Of a stretch of 64,000 nucleotides of DNA, positions 23,939 to 33,444 are shown one piece after another. The position numbers and the translations under genes are program-made. The notes beneath the pieces were generated by a model. That model did not search any database and was not told the DNA's origin. It saw only the letters and a program-made list of their open reading frames with translations. Within the stretch, counting starts at the first letter, position 1. Each line of letters starts with the position of its first letter. This stretch comes from Gemmatimonadaceae bacterium (GTDB taxonomy: Bacteria > Gemmatimonadota > Gemmatimonadetes > Gemmatimonadales > Gemmatimonadaceae), in the NCBI GenBank assembly GCA_035633115.1, contig DASQFN010000102.1, forward strand, positions 177,673-241,672. The letters are read 5' to 3'.

Positions 23939-24460
23939 TTAGCTAGCGCGGAGGGCGCGCTTCGATCTGGGCGGGGCGGCATCGAGGAGCTGAGGCAGCT
24001 GCCAGTCGTTGCCCAGCTTCTTCTGAAAGCAGCGCTTCGGAACTATCTCGACTCCGGCAGTCGTGAGGTTCTCGTACCGCGAGAGCTTCTCAGGGTACCG
24101 TGAGATGGCAGTCGGTGCATAGTCGAGCGCGAGGAAGAAGTTGTCCGTCAGACTGAGGGCGAAGATCTCCTCGATGTCCCGCGCCCGTGCCAGTCGCTCG
24201 ACTCCGAGAACAACCTGGGTGCCGAGGCCATTGCCGTGCTCATCCCGTGCGACGGCCACCGACGACACCTCGGCGAGCGACGGCGAGTACTCGTCGAGCG
24301 CGGCACACGCGACGACGCGCCCGCCTTTGACGGCAACGACGTAGTTCTCGATGTTGAGGGAGATCTGCTCGAGGGTTCGGGGCAGCATCAGTCCTTCGGC
24401 CGCGTAGCCTTTCACGAGGTCGTAGATCTGCTCCGAGTCCGATTGCTTTGCCGGTCGCAC
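23939..24460 (-). CDS. GNAT acetyltransferase, ArgA-like (amino-acid N-acetyltransferase)
   Basis: A single-domain GNAT protein of about 173 residues. VRPAKQSDSEQIYDLVKGYAAEG is the first strand-helix, CAALDEYSPSLAEVSSVAVARDEHGNGLGTQVVLGVERLA gives motif A with the acetyl-CoA loop, and the RYENLTTAGVEIVPKRCFQKKL end matches short N-acetylglutamate synthases. It likely acetylates glutamate as the first step of arginine synthesis. The frame runs to a GTG at 24556, but that codon sits inside an ARG-box-like operator, so a start at GTG 24460 (or TTG 24463) is preferred. Regulation by an ArgR-type repressor is inferred from the two boxes. Confidence 0.82.
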   Translation of the reverse strand: MRPAKQSDSEQIYDLVKGYAAEGLMLPRTLEQISLNIENYVVAVKGGRVVACAALDEYSPSLAEVSSVAVARDEHGNGLGTQVVLGVERLARARDIEEIFALSLTDNFFLALDYAPTAISRYPEKLSRYENLTTAGVEIVPKRCFQKKLGNDWQLPQLLDAAPPRSKRALRAS

Positions 24461-24518
24461 CAAAGGCTGCGCACGGGCGACGCCGGGGCGTTGCGCGAAG
24501 GGGAGGCTGGCTGCAGCT

Positions 24519-24557
24519 GCCGAGTGATTATGCACTCTAAATGAATAAATAATCACA
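24519..24557 (-). promoter_or_regulatory. tandem ARG-box-like operator
   Basis: On the minus strand, TGTGATTATTTATTCATT (24557-24540) matches the E. coli ARG-box consensus WNTGAATWWWWATTCANW at 17 of 18 positions. After exactly 3 nt a second, weaker box follows (AGTGCATAATCACTCGGC, 24536-24519). Two 18-bp boxes spaced by 3 bp is the classical ArgR arrangement. A -10-like CATAAT lies within the second box, so binding would block transcription. Confidence 0.72.
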
Positions 24558-24604
24558 CAGCCCCGCGCAAGAGGGAAACGGGGGGAATCGGTCCGGCCGA
24601 GCGC

Positions 24605-24880
24605 TTACCGGGGCGGGAGCTTACCTGTAACCTGCCGCCAGCCGAGTGCGGCGCCGCGTCTCGCGGAGATCTGGGCGACACCGACGAGAACAGCGCTAGC
24701 CGCAGTCCAGAGGAGTGCTTCTTTCCACCTGGTTTTCAGCGACTCGGGCCGGTTGGGGGGCTGTTTCGATGTAACTGCCCGCCAGCCGGCGTTCAGGGAC
24801 TTCTCCACGATCGCGCCGGCCACCACGGCTGATCCAGCGCCGACGGCCATCCAGACTGCTTTACTCGCCGCCTGTTTCAT
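24605..24880 (-). CDS. DUF4235 domain-containing membrane protein
   Basis: A 91-residue protein with two membrane helices (WMAVGAGSAVVAGAIVEK and ALLWTAASAVLVGVAQI), each followed by a basic amphipathic turn (GWRAVTSKQPP; GWRQVTGKLPP). The two-fold internal repeat is the mark of DUF4235. Its role is unknown. It starts 6 nt after the DUF411 gene ends, so it is the last gene of the dipeptidase-rhodanese-DUF411 unit. Confidence 0.85.
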   Translation of the reverse strand: MKQAASKAVWMAVGAGSAVVAGAIVEKSLNAGWRAVTSKQPPNRPESLKTRWKEALLWTAASAVLVGVAQISARRGAALGWRQVTGKLPPR

Positions 24881-24886
24881 CGGGGC

Positions 24887-25456
24887 CTACCGTTGTGCGT
24901 AAACCCGGCTGCGGCCTGCTCTGTCGAAGGTGAGAACGTCATACCGCTCCTTCATCGCACCCTCCATGCCGGGAGACCCTGCAGGCATGCCCGGGACGGC
25001 GATTCCGAGAACAGCGGGCCGCTCCTCGAGCAGTCTTTTGATGACGTCGGCGGGGACATGTCCTTCGACGACGTATTCGTCGACGACAGCCGTGTGACAG
25101 GCCTCGTGCTCGGGCTTCACTCCATATTTCTGTTTGACCAGCGCCAGGTCGGGCATGTCCACCGACTCCACCTGAAATCCATTCTGGGCGAGGTGTTGCA
25201 CCCAGGCCTTGCAGCATCCGCACTGCGGGGTCTTGTAGACCTTGATCGCGATGGGTTTGGCCGAGCTCTCGCCAGTCTCCACGCTCGGCGCAGTTGCATC
25301 CGGGGTTGGCTCCGATGCAGTCGCATTCGCGACAGTCGCATCCCCAAGAGTCGCATTCGCCGGAGTCGCATCCGCGCCATCCCCGGAGCACGCCGCCACG
25401 AGAGCGACAACGGCCACGACTGAAACTCCAATCACGTTTCGTACAACTTTATTCAC
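24887..25456 (-). CDS. DUF411 metal-binding lipoprotein
   Basis: A DUF411 protein: YKTPQCGCCKAWVQHLAQNGF with the CGCC metal-binding pair, EHEACHTAVVDEYVVEGHVPADVIKRLLEE, and PAVLGIAVPGMPAGSPGM, all diagnostic. Such proteins bind copper or another soft metal in the periplasm. A lipobox (ALVAAC) follows the first helix, then a linker of four AxATx pentapeptides. The GTG start overlaps the rhodanese stop as GTGA and is preceded by GAGGAATCAAA; a longer frame inside the rhodanese gene is rejected. The link with a rhodanese suggests sulfur or soft-metal handling. Confidence 0.9.
   Translation of the reverse strand: MNKVVRNVIGVSVVAVVALVAACSGDGADATPANATLGDATVANATASEPTPDATAPSVETGESSAKPIAIKVYKTPQCGCCKAWVQHLAQNGFQVESVDMPDLALVKQKYGVKPEHEACHTAVVDEYVVEGHVPADVIKRLLEERPAVLGIAVPGMPAGSPGMEGAMKERYDVLTFDRAGRSRVYAQR
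25318..25377 (-). repeat. 15-bp tandem repeat x4 inside the DUF411 gene
   Basis: Four 15-nt units built on (C/G)AGTCGCAT(T/C)C encode the pentapeptides ADATP, ANATL, GDATV and ANATA in the linker between lipid anchor and metal-binding domain. The frame is kept, so copy-number change would only alter linker length. Confidence 0.85.
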
Positions 25457-25839
25457 TTTGATTCCTCGATTGGTGCGTTTGCTTCCTGCCATGCCCGCCA
25501 TCCGCCGGCCATCGATGCGACTTTCGTATAGCCCATCCGTTGAAGCGAATCAGCGGCGAGCGCAGCGCGGTATCCGCCGCCACAGTAAAGTATCAGCTCG
25601 CTGGCCTTGTCCGGCGCGAACGTTTCGATGTCGCGCTCGATGATACCCTTGCCGAGATGTTCGGCTCCCTTCGCGTGGGCCTCGTTCCACTCGTTGTCTT
25701 CGCGCACGTCGATGAGCCGCGCGCGCCCACTCTCGAGCGCTGCTCGCGTTTCTTCGACGCTGACTTCCCGCACGCGTGACTTCGCATCGTCGACGATCCG
25801 AAGAAATCCTGGCGAGTGCTGCTTGTGGGCGTGAGCCAT
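25453..25839 (-). CDS. rhodanese-like domain protein
   Basis: A 128-residue single-domain rhodanese. VREVSVEETRAAL leads the fold, LIDVREDNEWNEAHAKGAEHLGKG is the classical DVRE...E..GHIxGA segment, and LILYCGGGYRAALAADSLQRMGY carries the active-site cysteine with a CGGGYR loop, typical of sulfurtransferases. It lacks a signal peptide and should be cytoplasmic. GAGG 5 nt before the ATG supports the start. It follows the M19 dipeptidase by 8 nt and overlaps the DUF411 gene. Confidence 0.92.
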   Translation of the reverse strand: MAHAHKQHSPGFLRIVDDAKSRVREVSVEETRAALESGRARLIDVREDNEWNEAHAKGAEHLGKGIIERDIETFAPDKASELILYCGGGYRAALAADSLQRMGYTKVASMAGGWRAWQEANAPIEESK

Positions 25840-25847
25840 TCGAGCCT

Positions 25848-27131
25848 CTATCGAGCCGCGCGACGTTTTCGTGCCGGACGCGGAGGTCCATCCAGCTCGG
25901 CGATTGTTCGCGTCGACGGTCCGCGAATGCTCCTGAGATTCGCCGAGACCTGCTCCGCCCGTTCCATCGCGCGGAGAATGTTTTCGCCGGCGAGCTTTCG
26001 GAGATCTTCGTCCGACCAGCCGCGATGTGCAAGCTCCGCGAACAGCGCCGGATACTTCGAGACATCCTCGAGGCCCACCACGACGTCCGTAATGCCGTCG
26101 AAGTCGCCCCCGATGCCGACATGGTCGACACCCGACACGCGCCTCACATACTCGATTTGCTCGACAACGTTCGAGATCACCGCTGCGGGCGGAGGCTTCA
26201 AAACACGGCGCGCGGTGATCTCCCGACGAATCGCCAGGGTGTCGCGGCCAAGTTGCTTGCGCAGCTCTGCCTGGAACAGCCCGTCTTCATGCGCGTACGC
26301 GGCGACCTCGCGCGATACGAATGCGGTCACGAACGGAATCATCACGACACCACCATTTCCCGGCATGCGCCTGAGAATCGCGTCCGGAACATTGCGCTTG
26401 TGATTCACGACACCCTGCGCGCCCGAGTGTGAAAAAATTATGGGAGCCGCCGTTACATCGAGGGCGTCGCTCATCGTTGCCGGCGCCACGTGCGACAGGT
26501 CGACGAGCATTCCCATGCGGTTCATCTCGCGCACCACTTCCTTGCCGAACTCGGTGAGGCCGCCGTGCTTTGCGGAGTCCTGCGCGGCGTCGGCCCAATC
26601 CGTCGTCACATTGTGCGTCAGTGTCATGTATCGTGCGCCAAGGTCGTAGTACATCCGCAATGTGCCGAGTGAATTCTCTATCGCGTGCCCGCCCTCGAGG
26701 CCGAGGACCGACCCGATTTTGCCCTCCTTGTGCGCGCGTCTGAGATCGCGCGCGGTGAGTGCCCATGCGAGCCTCTCGGGATATCGCTCGACTATCCGGC
26801 GGGCGATGTCGATCTGCTCGAGCTGCACGCGGGCGAATCCTGAGTCTGCAATCTCACCCGGGATGTAGATCGACCAGAATTGTCCGCCGACCATTCCCTG
26901 GCGAAGGCGCTCAAGATCAGTGTGACCAGCGGTTCGCTGGCGAAGATCGTAAGCATTGACGTCGCGCGGCGCCGTTCTGCTCTCGCGAATTGCCCACGGA
27001 AGATCGTTGTGCCCGTCGATCAGCGGCGTCGTCGAGAGGATGCGCCGCGCGCGGTCGAGATCGGTTTCAGGTTGTCTCGATACCATCGGCATGCAGGCCG
27101 TGAGCATCAGGAGCGGCAGTTTCCATCTCAT
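25848..27131 (-). CDS. membrane dipeptidase (M19, renal dipeptidase family), lipoprotein
   Basis: A 427-residue exported metalloenzyme. MRWKLPLLMLTAC is a lipoprotein signal. The binuclear zinc site is built from LIDGHNDLPW (HxD), LGLEGGHAIEN (bridging Glu), LVDLSHVAP and IFSHSGA (two His), and VGIGGDFDG (Asp). Enzymes of this family cleave dipeptides, often with D residues at the C-terminus. An upstream extension of 19 codons exists but spoils the signal peptide. It heads a four-gene minus-strand unit. With the D-aminoacylase and M28 enzyme elsewhere in the window it fits recycling of peptidoglycan or extracellular peptides. Confidence 0.9.
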   Translation of the reverse strand: MRWKLPLLMLTACMPMVSRQPETDLDRARRILSTTPLIDGHNDLPWAIRESRTAPRDVNAYDLRQRTAGHTDLERLRQGMVGGQFWSIYIPGEIADSGFARVQLEQIDIARRIVERYPERLAWALTARDLRRAHKEGKIGSVLGLEGGHAIENSLGTLRMYYDLGARYMTLTHNVTTDWADAAQDSAKHGGLTEFGKEVVREMNRMGMLVDLSHVAPATMSDALDVTAAPIIFSHSGAQGVVNHKRNVPDAILRRMPGNGGVVMIPFVTAFVSREVAAYAHEDGLFQAELRKQLGRDTLAIRREITARRVLKPPPAAVISNVVEQIEYVRRVSGVDHVGIGGDFDGITDVVVGLEDVSKYPALFAELAHRGWSDEDLRKLAGENILRAMERAEQVSANLRSIRGPSTRTIAELDGPPRPARKRRAAR

Positions 27132-27216
27132 TTGATGAGGATCCGGAACGACAGCGGGCTCTCCGTCGCATGCAGCCGGAGAGCGCACGAATTGCGAAGA
27201 AACAAAGTATAACGCG

Positions 27217-27246
27217 CTGGACGCACCTACTCCATCGCGCTAGAAT
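27217..27246 (+). promoter_or_regulatory. promoter with -10 box 6 nt before ATG
   Basis: CTGGAC (27217-27222) and TAGAAT (27241-27246) are separated by 18 bp. The ATG of the aminotransferase follows the -10 box by only 6 nt, so the transcript would be leaderless. The -35 match is weak. Confidence 0.55.
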
Positions 27247-27252
27247 CCGCGT

Positions 27253-28605
27253 ATGACTGAGCGCGAAGCGGGCACGCTGGATTTTGGAGACCAGGGCTCG
27301 CTCGACGCTGCACTCTCCGACATCGCGCACGGACTTCGGGAGTCGGGAATCCTGCGGGTCACGCGCCACGTTCGCGGAATGATCGCGCGCGGCGAGAAGG
27401 TGGTGAATCTCACGGTCGGCGATTTCGATCCCCGCTACTTCCCGATTCCGCGAAAGCTCGCCGAGGAGATCCAGGCGGCGGTGGGGCGCGGCGAGACCAA
27501 TTATCCGACGCCCGAGGGGATGCTGCCGCTGCGGCAGGCGATCTCCGACTATGTGTATCGCACCGCCGGCGTGCGATATCCCATCGAGGCGATTGTCGTG
27601 TGCAGCGGAGGCAGGCCGGTTCTCTATGGAGCGTACCGCGCGATCCTGAATCCAGGCGACAAGGTGCTCTACTCAGTTCCGTCATGGCAGAACGACGCGT
27701 ACTCGTGGCTGACGGGAGCGGAGTCGATCGAAATCGAAGCGTGTCTGGAGACGGGGTTCCAGCCAACGCTGCAGCAGCTTGCGCCGCATCTCTCGAAGGC
27801 CACGATGCTGTGCCTCTGCTCTCCGGGAAATCCAACGGGCACGGTGATGACAGCCGAGCAGCTGACGGAAATTCTCGAGGCGGTGGTCGAGGAGAATCGC
27901 ACACGCGAGGCAGCGGGACGACGTCCGCTCTTCGTGCTGCACGATCAGATGTACGGCGCCCTGGTCACAGAGGGGCAGAAGCACACTTATCCCGCCGCGG
28001 CAGTGCCCGAGTCGGCGCGTTACGTGATCTCAGCCGACGGTGTTTCCAAAGCGTACGCGGGGACTGGACTCCGAGTGGGCTGGATGCTCGTGCCCCCGGC
28101 GATCGGCGCGCGGATTCGCGATCTCCTTTCACACGCGGGTGCGTGGGCTCCGCGCGCTGAGCAAATGGCCGTGGCGAAATTCCTGAACAATCCCGAGGCG
28201 ATAGCCGAGTTCCGGGCGGACATGGACGCGCGATTGAGGGAGCGTCTGACGGCCCTGCACGAAGGTTTTGAGGATCTGGAGCGGGACGGCTATCCGGTCG
28301 CGTCCATCAATCCTCAGGGCGCGATCTACTTCTCGGCTTGCTTTGCTTTGCACGGTAGCAATTTCGGTGGGAAGCAACTCGAGACGGATGACGATATCCG
28401 CGTGCTGCTACTCGAGCAGGCCGGCATTGCTGTCGTTCCTTTCCAGGCGTTTGGCGTCCGCGGAAATACAGGATGGTTCCGGCTTTCTGTAGGCGCTGTA
28501 TCGATGGAAGAAATACGGGACATGTTTCCACGCATTCGTTCGTTACTCGATCAGTTCTCTCGGCCGCCGGTCGGGACGCGTGAGGTGTCCGTCGGTCTTC
28601 GCTAA
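27253..28605 (+). CDS. class I/II pyridoxal-phosphate aminotransferase
   Basis: A 450-residue fold-type I aminotransferase. NLTVGDFDPRYFPIP and NYPTPEGMLPLRQAISDY are the N-terminal substrate region. SPGNPTGTVM holds the PLP asparagine, LHDQMYGALV its partner, and SADGVSKAYAGTGLRVGW the Schiff-base lysine and phosphate-binding arginine. It is closest in style to aspartate/aromatic aminotransferases; substrate choice cannot be read. As it lies just before the phenylacetate cluster, conversion of phenylalanine to phenylpyruvate is an attractive inference. Its last codons form one arm of the inverted-repeat element IR-C. Confidence 0.9.
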   Translation: MTEREAGTLDFGDQGSLDAALSDIAHGLRESGILRVTRHVRGMIARGEKVVNLTVGDFDPRYFPIPRKLAEEIQAAVGRGETNYPTPEGMLPLRQAISDYVYRTAGVRYPIEAIVVCSGGRPVLYGAYRAILNPGDKVLYSVPSWQNDAYSWLTGAESIEIEACLETGFQPTLQQLAPHLSKATMLCLCSPGNPTGTVMTAEQLTEILEAVVEENRTREAAGRRPLFVLHDQMYGALVTEGQKHTYPAAAVPESARYVISADGVSKAYAGTGLRVGWMLVPPAIGARIRDLLSHAGAWAPRAEQMAVAKFLNNPEAIAEFRADMDARLRERLTALHEGFEDLERDGYPVASINPQGAIYFSACFALHGSNFGGKQLETDDDIRVLLLEQAGIAVVPFQAFGVRGNTGWFRLSVGAVSMEEIRDMFPRIRSLLDQFSRPPVGTREVSVGLR

Positions 28606-28966
28606 CAACTGCGCACTCTACGGAGCCACGCTTCCGCTCCGCTTTCTTCCAGAAAGCTCCGCTCCAGAGCCGCGTGTCTCCTCGGTGCTTGTGTACGCTA
28701 CGCCGACGGACACCTCACGCATCCCTCCCTCTCCAATGTCAGTTGGGCGGACGTGAAGACTCAACATTCCGTATCGCAATCAGGCGCGCGGGAGCGGCCC
28801 CTACTTCAACCTCTGCATTTTGCTGCGACATCCGCTGGGCAGGATCGCAGTGGGTCTTGCGGCGTAGCGTACACAAGCACCGAGGAGACCGACGGCTTTC
28901 GGAGCCGCGGCTCCCGGAGGGAGCCGCAGCGTAGAGTCGGGCTCCGTAGAGTGCGCAGAGTTAGCG
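28578..28966. repeat. nested inverted-repeat element IR-C with alternative pairings
   Basis: The 407-bp gap between convergent genes holds three pairs of inverted arms: a/a' 18 bp perfect (28578-28595 with 28703-28720), d/d' 29 bp perfect (28676-28704 with 28861-28889), and b/b' 28/27 nt (28600-28627 with 28940-28966, 19 bp perfect core). Pair a starts inside the aminotransferase coding end. Pairs b and d nest; a conflicts with both (pseudoknot or shared bases), so two folds exclude each other. Small perfect hairpins sit at 28641-28657 and 28907-28927. No gene is seen here. Confidence 0.92.
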
Positions 28967-29012
28967 CAGCCGCGGGACCCACGACGATCCCAGCCCGCAC
29001 ACAGATCCAGAA

Positions 29013-31160
29013 CTAAGTGGTTACGGGCTGATCAGACGCAGCGGGCGCGCGGGTAGCAGGAGCGCGCGGATTCGGAGGCACACCATCCGGCGGAGCGTCG
29101 TTTGCGTCGGGGTCTTTTGATTTCACGTGACGCTTCACGAGGGTCAGGATCGTGTAGACGGCTACGGGCTCGGCGTTCTGGTTCGTCACCTCCACGTCCC
29201 AGGCAACGACGCCCTGCGGGATCTGGTCGGGCTGCGTGTCCTTAGGAGTCTTCAGCTTGCAGGTGAGCTTCACCTGGATCGTGTCACCGATGTACACGGG
29301 CTTCACGAATCTCAGATTATCCAGCCCATAGTTGGCCAGCACCGGGCCGGGCGCGGGATCCACGAATAATCCCGCGGCTGCCGAGAGCACGAAGTACCCA
29401 TGGGCTACGCGCTTCTCGAACAGCGACTCCTTCGCCGCGATGTCGTCCATGTGCGCGTAGAAATGATCGCCGCTGATTCCCGCGAAGTTCACGATGTCGG
29501 CTTCCGTTACGGTTCGGCGATGCGTCACGAGCGTCTCGCCAATCTCCAGCTCGTCGAAGTATTTGCGGAACGGGTGAATTCTGTCCGTGGGCTGAGCGGC
29601 ACCCTTGATCCACTCATTCGATACGCGCGTGAGCGTCGTCGGTGACCCCTGCAGCGCGGTGCGCTGCATGTAATGAAGAGCTCCTCGTACGCCGCCCATC
29701 TCTTCGCCGCCGCCAGCTCTACCCGGGCCGCCATGCACAAGGCCGGGAAGGGGAGAGCCGTGACCTGTCGACGCCTTCGCGCTCTCGCGGTTGATGATCA
29801 TCAGCCGCCCGTGATGTGATGCCGTTCCAAGCGCGACGTCACGGGCTACGCGGTCGTCGGACGTGAAGAGAGAGCCGACGAGACTTCCCCGTCCCATCTT
29901 CGCCAGCTCAATTGCTTCTTCAACACTCTCGTACGGCATCACCGTGTTCACGGGGCCAAACGCCTCGATGTTGTGCGGCTCGAGAGTGTCGAGCGGCGAA
30001 TCACAGTAAAGCAGGGTCGCCGGGAAGAACGCGCCTTTCGACTTGTCACCAGAGGCGACCTCGAAGTCGTCCGGATTTCCGAACACGAGCTCGGACCCGC
30101 GCTTCAGCTCCTCCACTCGCTCCCGCACTTCCTTCACCTGCGACTTGCCAACGAGCGGCCCCATCCTGATTCCGTCCGTCCGGGGATCACCGACCTTCAC
30201 ACCTGCGAGACGGTTTTCGATCGCCTCTATCGCGTCGTCTGCCATCGCCAGCGGCACGAGAGTCCGCCGAATTGCGGTGCACTTCTGTCCCGCTTTCACT
30301 GTCATCTCTCGCACTACTTCCTTGACGAAAAGATCGAATTCCTCAGTGCCAGGCGAGGACTCCGGTGCCAGCATAGAGAAGTTCAGCGAATCGGCTTCCA
30401 TGTTGAAGCGAACAGCGTTGTCGACGATCGACGGCATGCTCTTGAGCTTTCTTCCCGTGGACGCCGAGCCGGTGAACGTCACAACGTCCTGACCCGTGAG
30501 ATGCTCGAGAAGATCGCCCGTTCCGCCCACGATCAGCTGAAGCGCACCCTCGGGGAAAATCTTCGACTCGATCATCGCTCTCACCATTCCCTCGGTGAGA
30601 TACGACGTGATCGTCGCCGGCTTGACTATGGCCGGCATTCCGGCGAGCAAGGTGGGCGCGAGCTTCTCCAGCATTCCCCAGCACGGGAAGTTGAACGCGT
30701 TGATGTGAACCGCCGTTCCTTCGAGCGGCACGCAGATATGACGGCCGACGAACGTGTTGTCCTTGGAAAGCGGCTCGACATTCCCCTCGACGTAATACGT
30801 CTCATTGGGAAATTCACGGCGGCCCCTGCTCGAGTACGCGAAGAAAGTCCCGATGCCCCCCTCGATGTCGATCCACGAGTCTATCTTGGTTGCACCGGTG
30901 GCTTCGGAAAGCTTGTAGAACTCTTCCTTTCGCTCCATCAGATACTTCGCCATCTCCTTCAGCATCCGCGCGCGCTCGTGGAACGTCATCGCCCGCATCT
31001 TCGGACTGCCGACGCCTCGCGCGTACTCGAGCATTCCCCTGAAGTCGAGTCCTTCGCTCGTGGCTTCGGCGATTGTCTCGCCCGTGACGGCGTGAACTAG
31101 AGGAGCTCCGTTGCCTGCTCCCTCGACCCATTCGCCGTGCGCGTAACTCCTGAGCTTCAT
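29013..31160 (-). CDS. paaZ: oxepin-CoA hydrolase / 3-oxo-5,6-dehydrosuberyl-CoA semialdehyde dehydrogenase
   Basis: The bifunctional PaaZ, about 715 residues. The N-terminal ~520 residues are an aldehyde dehydrogenase: [29 protein letters not shown] (catalytic Glu) and [11 protein letters not shown] (catalytic Cys). After a linker comes a MaoC-type (R)-hydratase domain with [17 protein letters not shown] (Asp/His pair), which opens the oxepin ring. It acts in the cytoplasm after PaaABC(D) and PaaG, producing the semialdehyde and oxidising it with NADP+. The C-terminal tail is Pro/Ala-rich. It is downstream of paaJ on the same strand. Confidence 0.97.
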   Translation of the reverse strand: MKLRSYAHGEWVEGAGNGAPLVHAVTGETIAEATSEGLDFRGMLEYARGVGSPKMRAMTFHERARMLKEMAKYLMERKEEFYKLSEATGATKIDSWIDIEGGIGTFFAYSSRGRREFPNETYYVEGNVEPLSKDNTFVGRHICVPLEGTAVHINAFNFPCWGMLEKLAPTLLAGMPAIVKPATITSYLTEGMVRAMIESKIFPEGALQLIVGGTGDLLEHLTGQDVVTFTGSASTGRKLKSMPSIVDNAVRFNMEADSLNFSMLAPESSPGTEEFDLFVKEVVREMTVKAGQKCTAIRRTLVPLAMADDAIEAIENRLAGVKVGDPRTDGIRMGPLVGKSQVKEVRERVEELKRGSELVFGNPDDFEVASGDKSKGAFFPATLLYCDSPLDTLEPHNIEAFGPVNTVMPYESVEEAIELAKMGRGSLVGSLFTSDDRVARDVALGTASHHGRLMIINRESAKASTGHGSPLPGLVHGGPGRAGGGEEMGGVRGALHYMQRTALQGSPTTLTRVSNEWIKGAAQPTDRIHPFRKYFDELEIGETLVTHRRTVTEADIVNFAGISGDHFYAHMDDIAAKESLFEKRVAHGYFVLSAAAGLFVDPAPGPVLANYGLDNLRFVKPVYIGDTIQVKLTCKLKTPKDTQPDQIPQGVVAWDVEVTNQNAEPVAVYTILTLVKRHVKSKDPDANDAPPDGVPPNPRAPATRAPAASDQPVTT

Positions 31161-31280
31161 CGATTTCCCTTTCGGTGATTCTGATTTCGACGGAAAGCCA
31201 TCATTGTGTTCGGCCCCCTGCGGTCGACGACTCGTGGACGACCGGAATGAATCCGTCGAACGAAAAAATATTGGCCGGGC

Positions 31281-32498
<1,218 letters not shown>

Positions 32499-32520
32499 GA
32501 GGAGAATCTAACAGCGCGTG

Positions 32521-32547
32521 AAACGGATCAGACGGATGGAACGGATC
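32521..32547. repeat. 9-nt periodic word ACGGATC/G x3
   Basis: AAACGGATC, AGACGGATG and GAACGGATC follow with exact 9-nt spacing in the gap between divergent paaJ and paaG. The same word occurs in inverted repeats near 44.75 and 56.5 kb and a related one near 55.7 kb. Binding sites for a regulator or a dispersed repeat are both possible. Confidence 0.75.
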
Positions 32548-32652
32548 AAAAGTGCCTTAAAGGGTTGAGCGTCAGCAATTGATATGGAAGTCGTAGCCCG
32601 GATGCTTACCTTCAAGTTCCGATGGGATTGAAAAACTAAGCTGGACAGGCAA

Positions 32653-33444
32653 ATGCCCTACGAATTCATTGTCGTTGAAGCTGCGGCCGGCGTGATGACG
32701 ATCACGCTCAACCGACCGGAGGTGCTCAACAGCTTCAACGCTCAGATGGCTCGTGAGCTGCGCGACGCGTTGGAAGCCTCGCGCGCCGACAAGACTGTGC
32801 GCGCGGTGATCCTTACCGGAGCGGGGCGGGCATTCTCTGCCGGCCAGGACCTCTCGGAAGTGCCGGCGGCAAACGAAGGAGGAGCGTTCGACCTCGGTGC
32901 CACCGTGCTCGCGACATACAACCCGGTGATCAAGGCGATTCGAAAGCTGGAGATTCCGGTCGTCTGCGCCGTGAACGGTGTGGCTGCTGGTGCCGGCGCC
33001 AATCTGGCACTCGCGTGCGATATCGTGCTCGCCTCGGAGACAGCGTCGTTCATCCAATCGTTCGCGAAAGTCGGGCTCATTCCCGACAGCGGCGGGACTT
33101 TCTTCCTCCCGCGGATTGTCGGGCTGCCACGTGCCACCGCCATGATGCTGACGGCGGAAAAGATCGATGCCCGGCGCGCCTATGAGCTGGGGATGATCTA
33201 CCGTGTGTGCTCCGCGGACACGGTCCAGACAGAGGCGCTGACGCTCGCGACCGAATTGGCGGCAATGCCGACGCGCGGACTGGGCCTCACCAAGCGTGCG
33301 CTAAATGCGTCGATGTCGAACGATCTCGACGCGCAGCTCGAGCTCGAGGCTGACCTTCAGCGCGAGGCGGGCCGCACAAAGGATTTCGTGGAGGGCGTCC
33401 GCGCGTTCCTGGAGAAGCGAAAGCCGAACTTCACCGGGGAGTAG
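32653..33444 (+). CDS. paaG: ring-1,2-epoxyphenylacetyl-CoA isomerase (oxepin-CoA forming)
   Basis: A crotonase-fold protein of 263 residues. LTGAGRAFSAGQDLSEV is the CoA-binding loop, VNGVAAGAGANLALACDIVLAS the oxyanion hole, and FAKVGLIPDSGGTFFLPRIVG the active-site loop with IPDSGG, where the aspartate replaces the usual glutamate as in PaaG isomerases. It turns the 1,2-epoxide of phenylacetyl-CoA into oxepin-CoA and can shift double bases of the later dehydroadipyl-CoA double bond. It is first in the paaG-paaH-E1-E2 unit. Confidence 0.93.
   Translation: MPYEFIVVEAAAGVMTITLNRPEVLNSFNAQMARELRDALEASRADKTVRAVILTGAGRAFSAGQDLSEVPAANEGGAFDLGATVLATYNPVIKAIRKLEIPVVCAVNGVAAGAGANLALACDIVLASETASFIQSFAKVGLIPDSGGTFFLPRIVGLPRATAMMLTAEKIDARRAYELGMIYRVCSADTVQTEALTLATELAAMPTRGLGLTKRALNASMSNDLDAQLELEADLQREAGRTKDFVEGVRAFLEKRKPNFTGE

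Noticed and set aside
25318..25377. Short tandem repeat considered as a CRISPR array
   Set aside because: The 15-bp units are directly adjacent with no spacers and lie in frame inside a coding sequence. No cas genes are seen in the window.
29973..31100. Plus-strand 375-codon frame opposite paaZ
   Set aside because: It is antisense to a clearly conserved enzyme; the translation is His/Arg-rich and has no recognisable fold.
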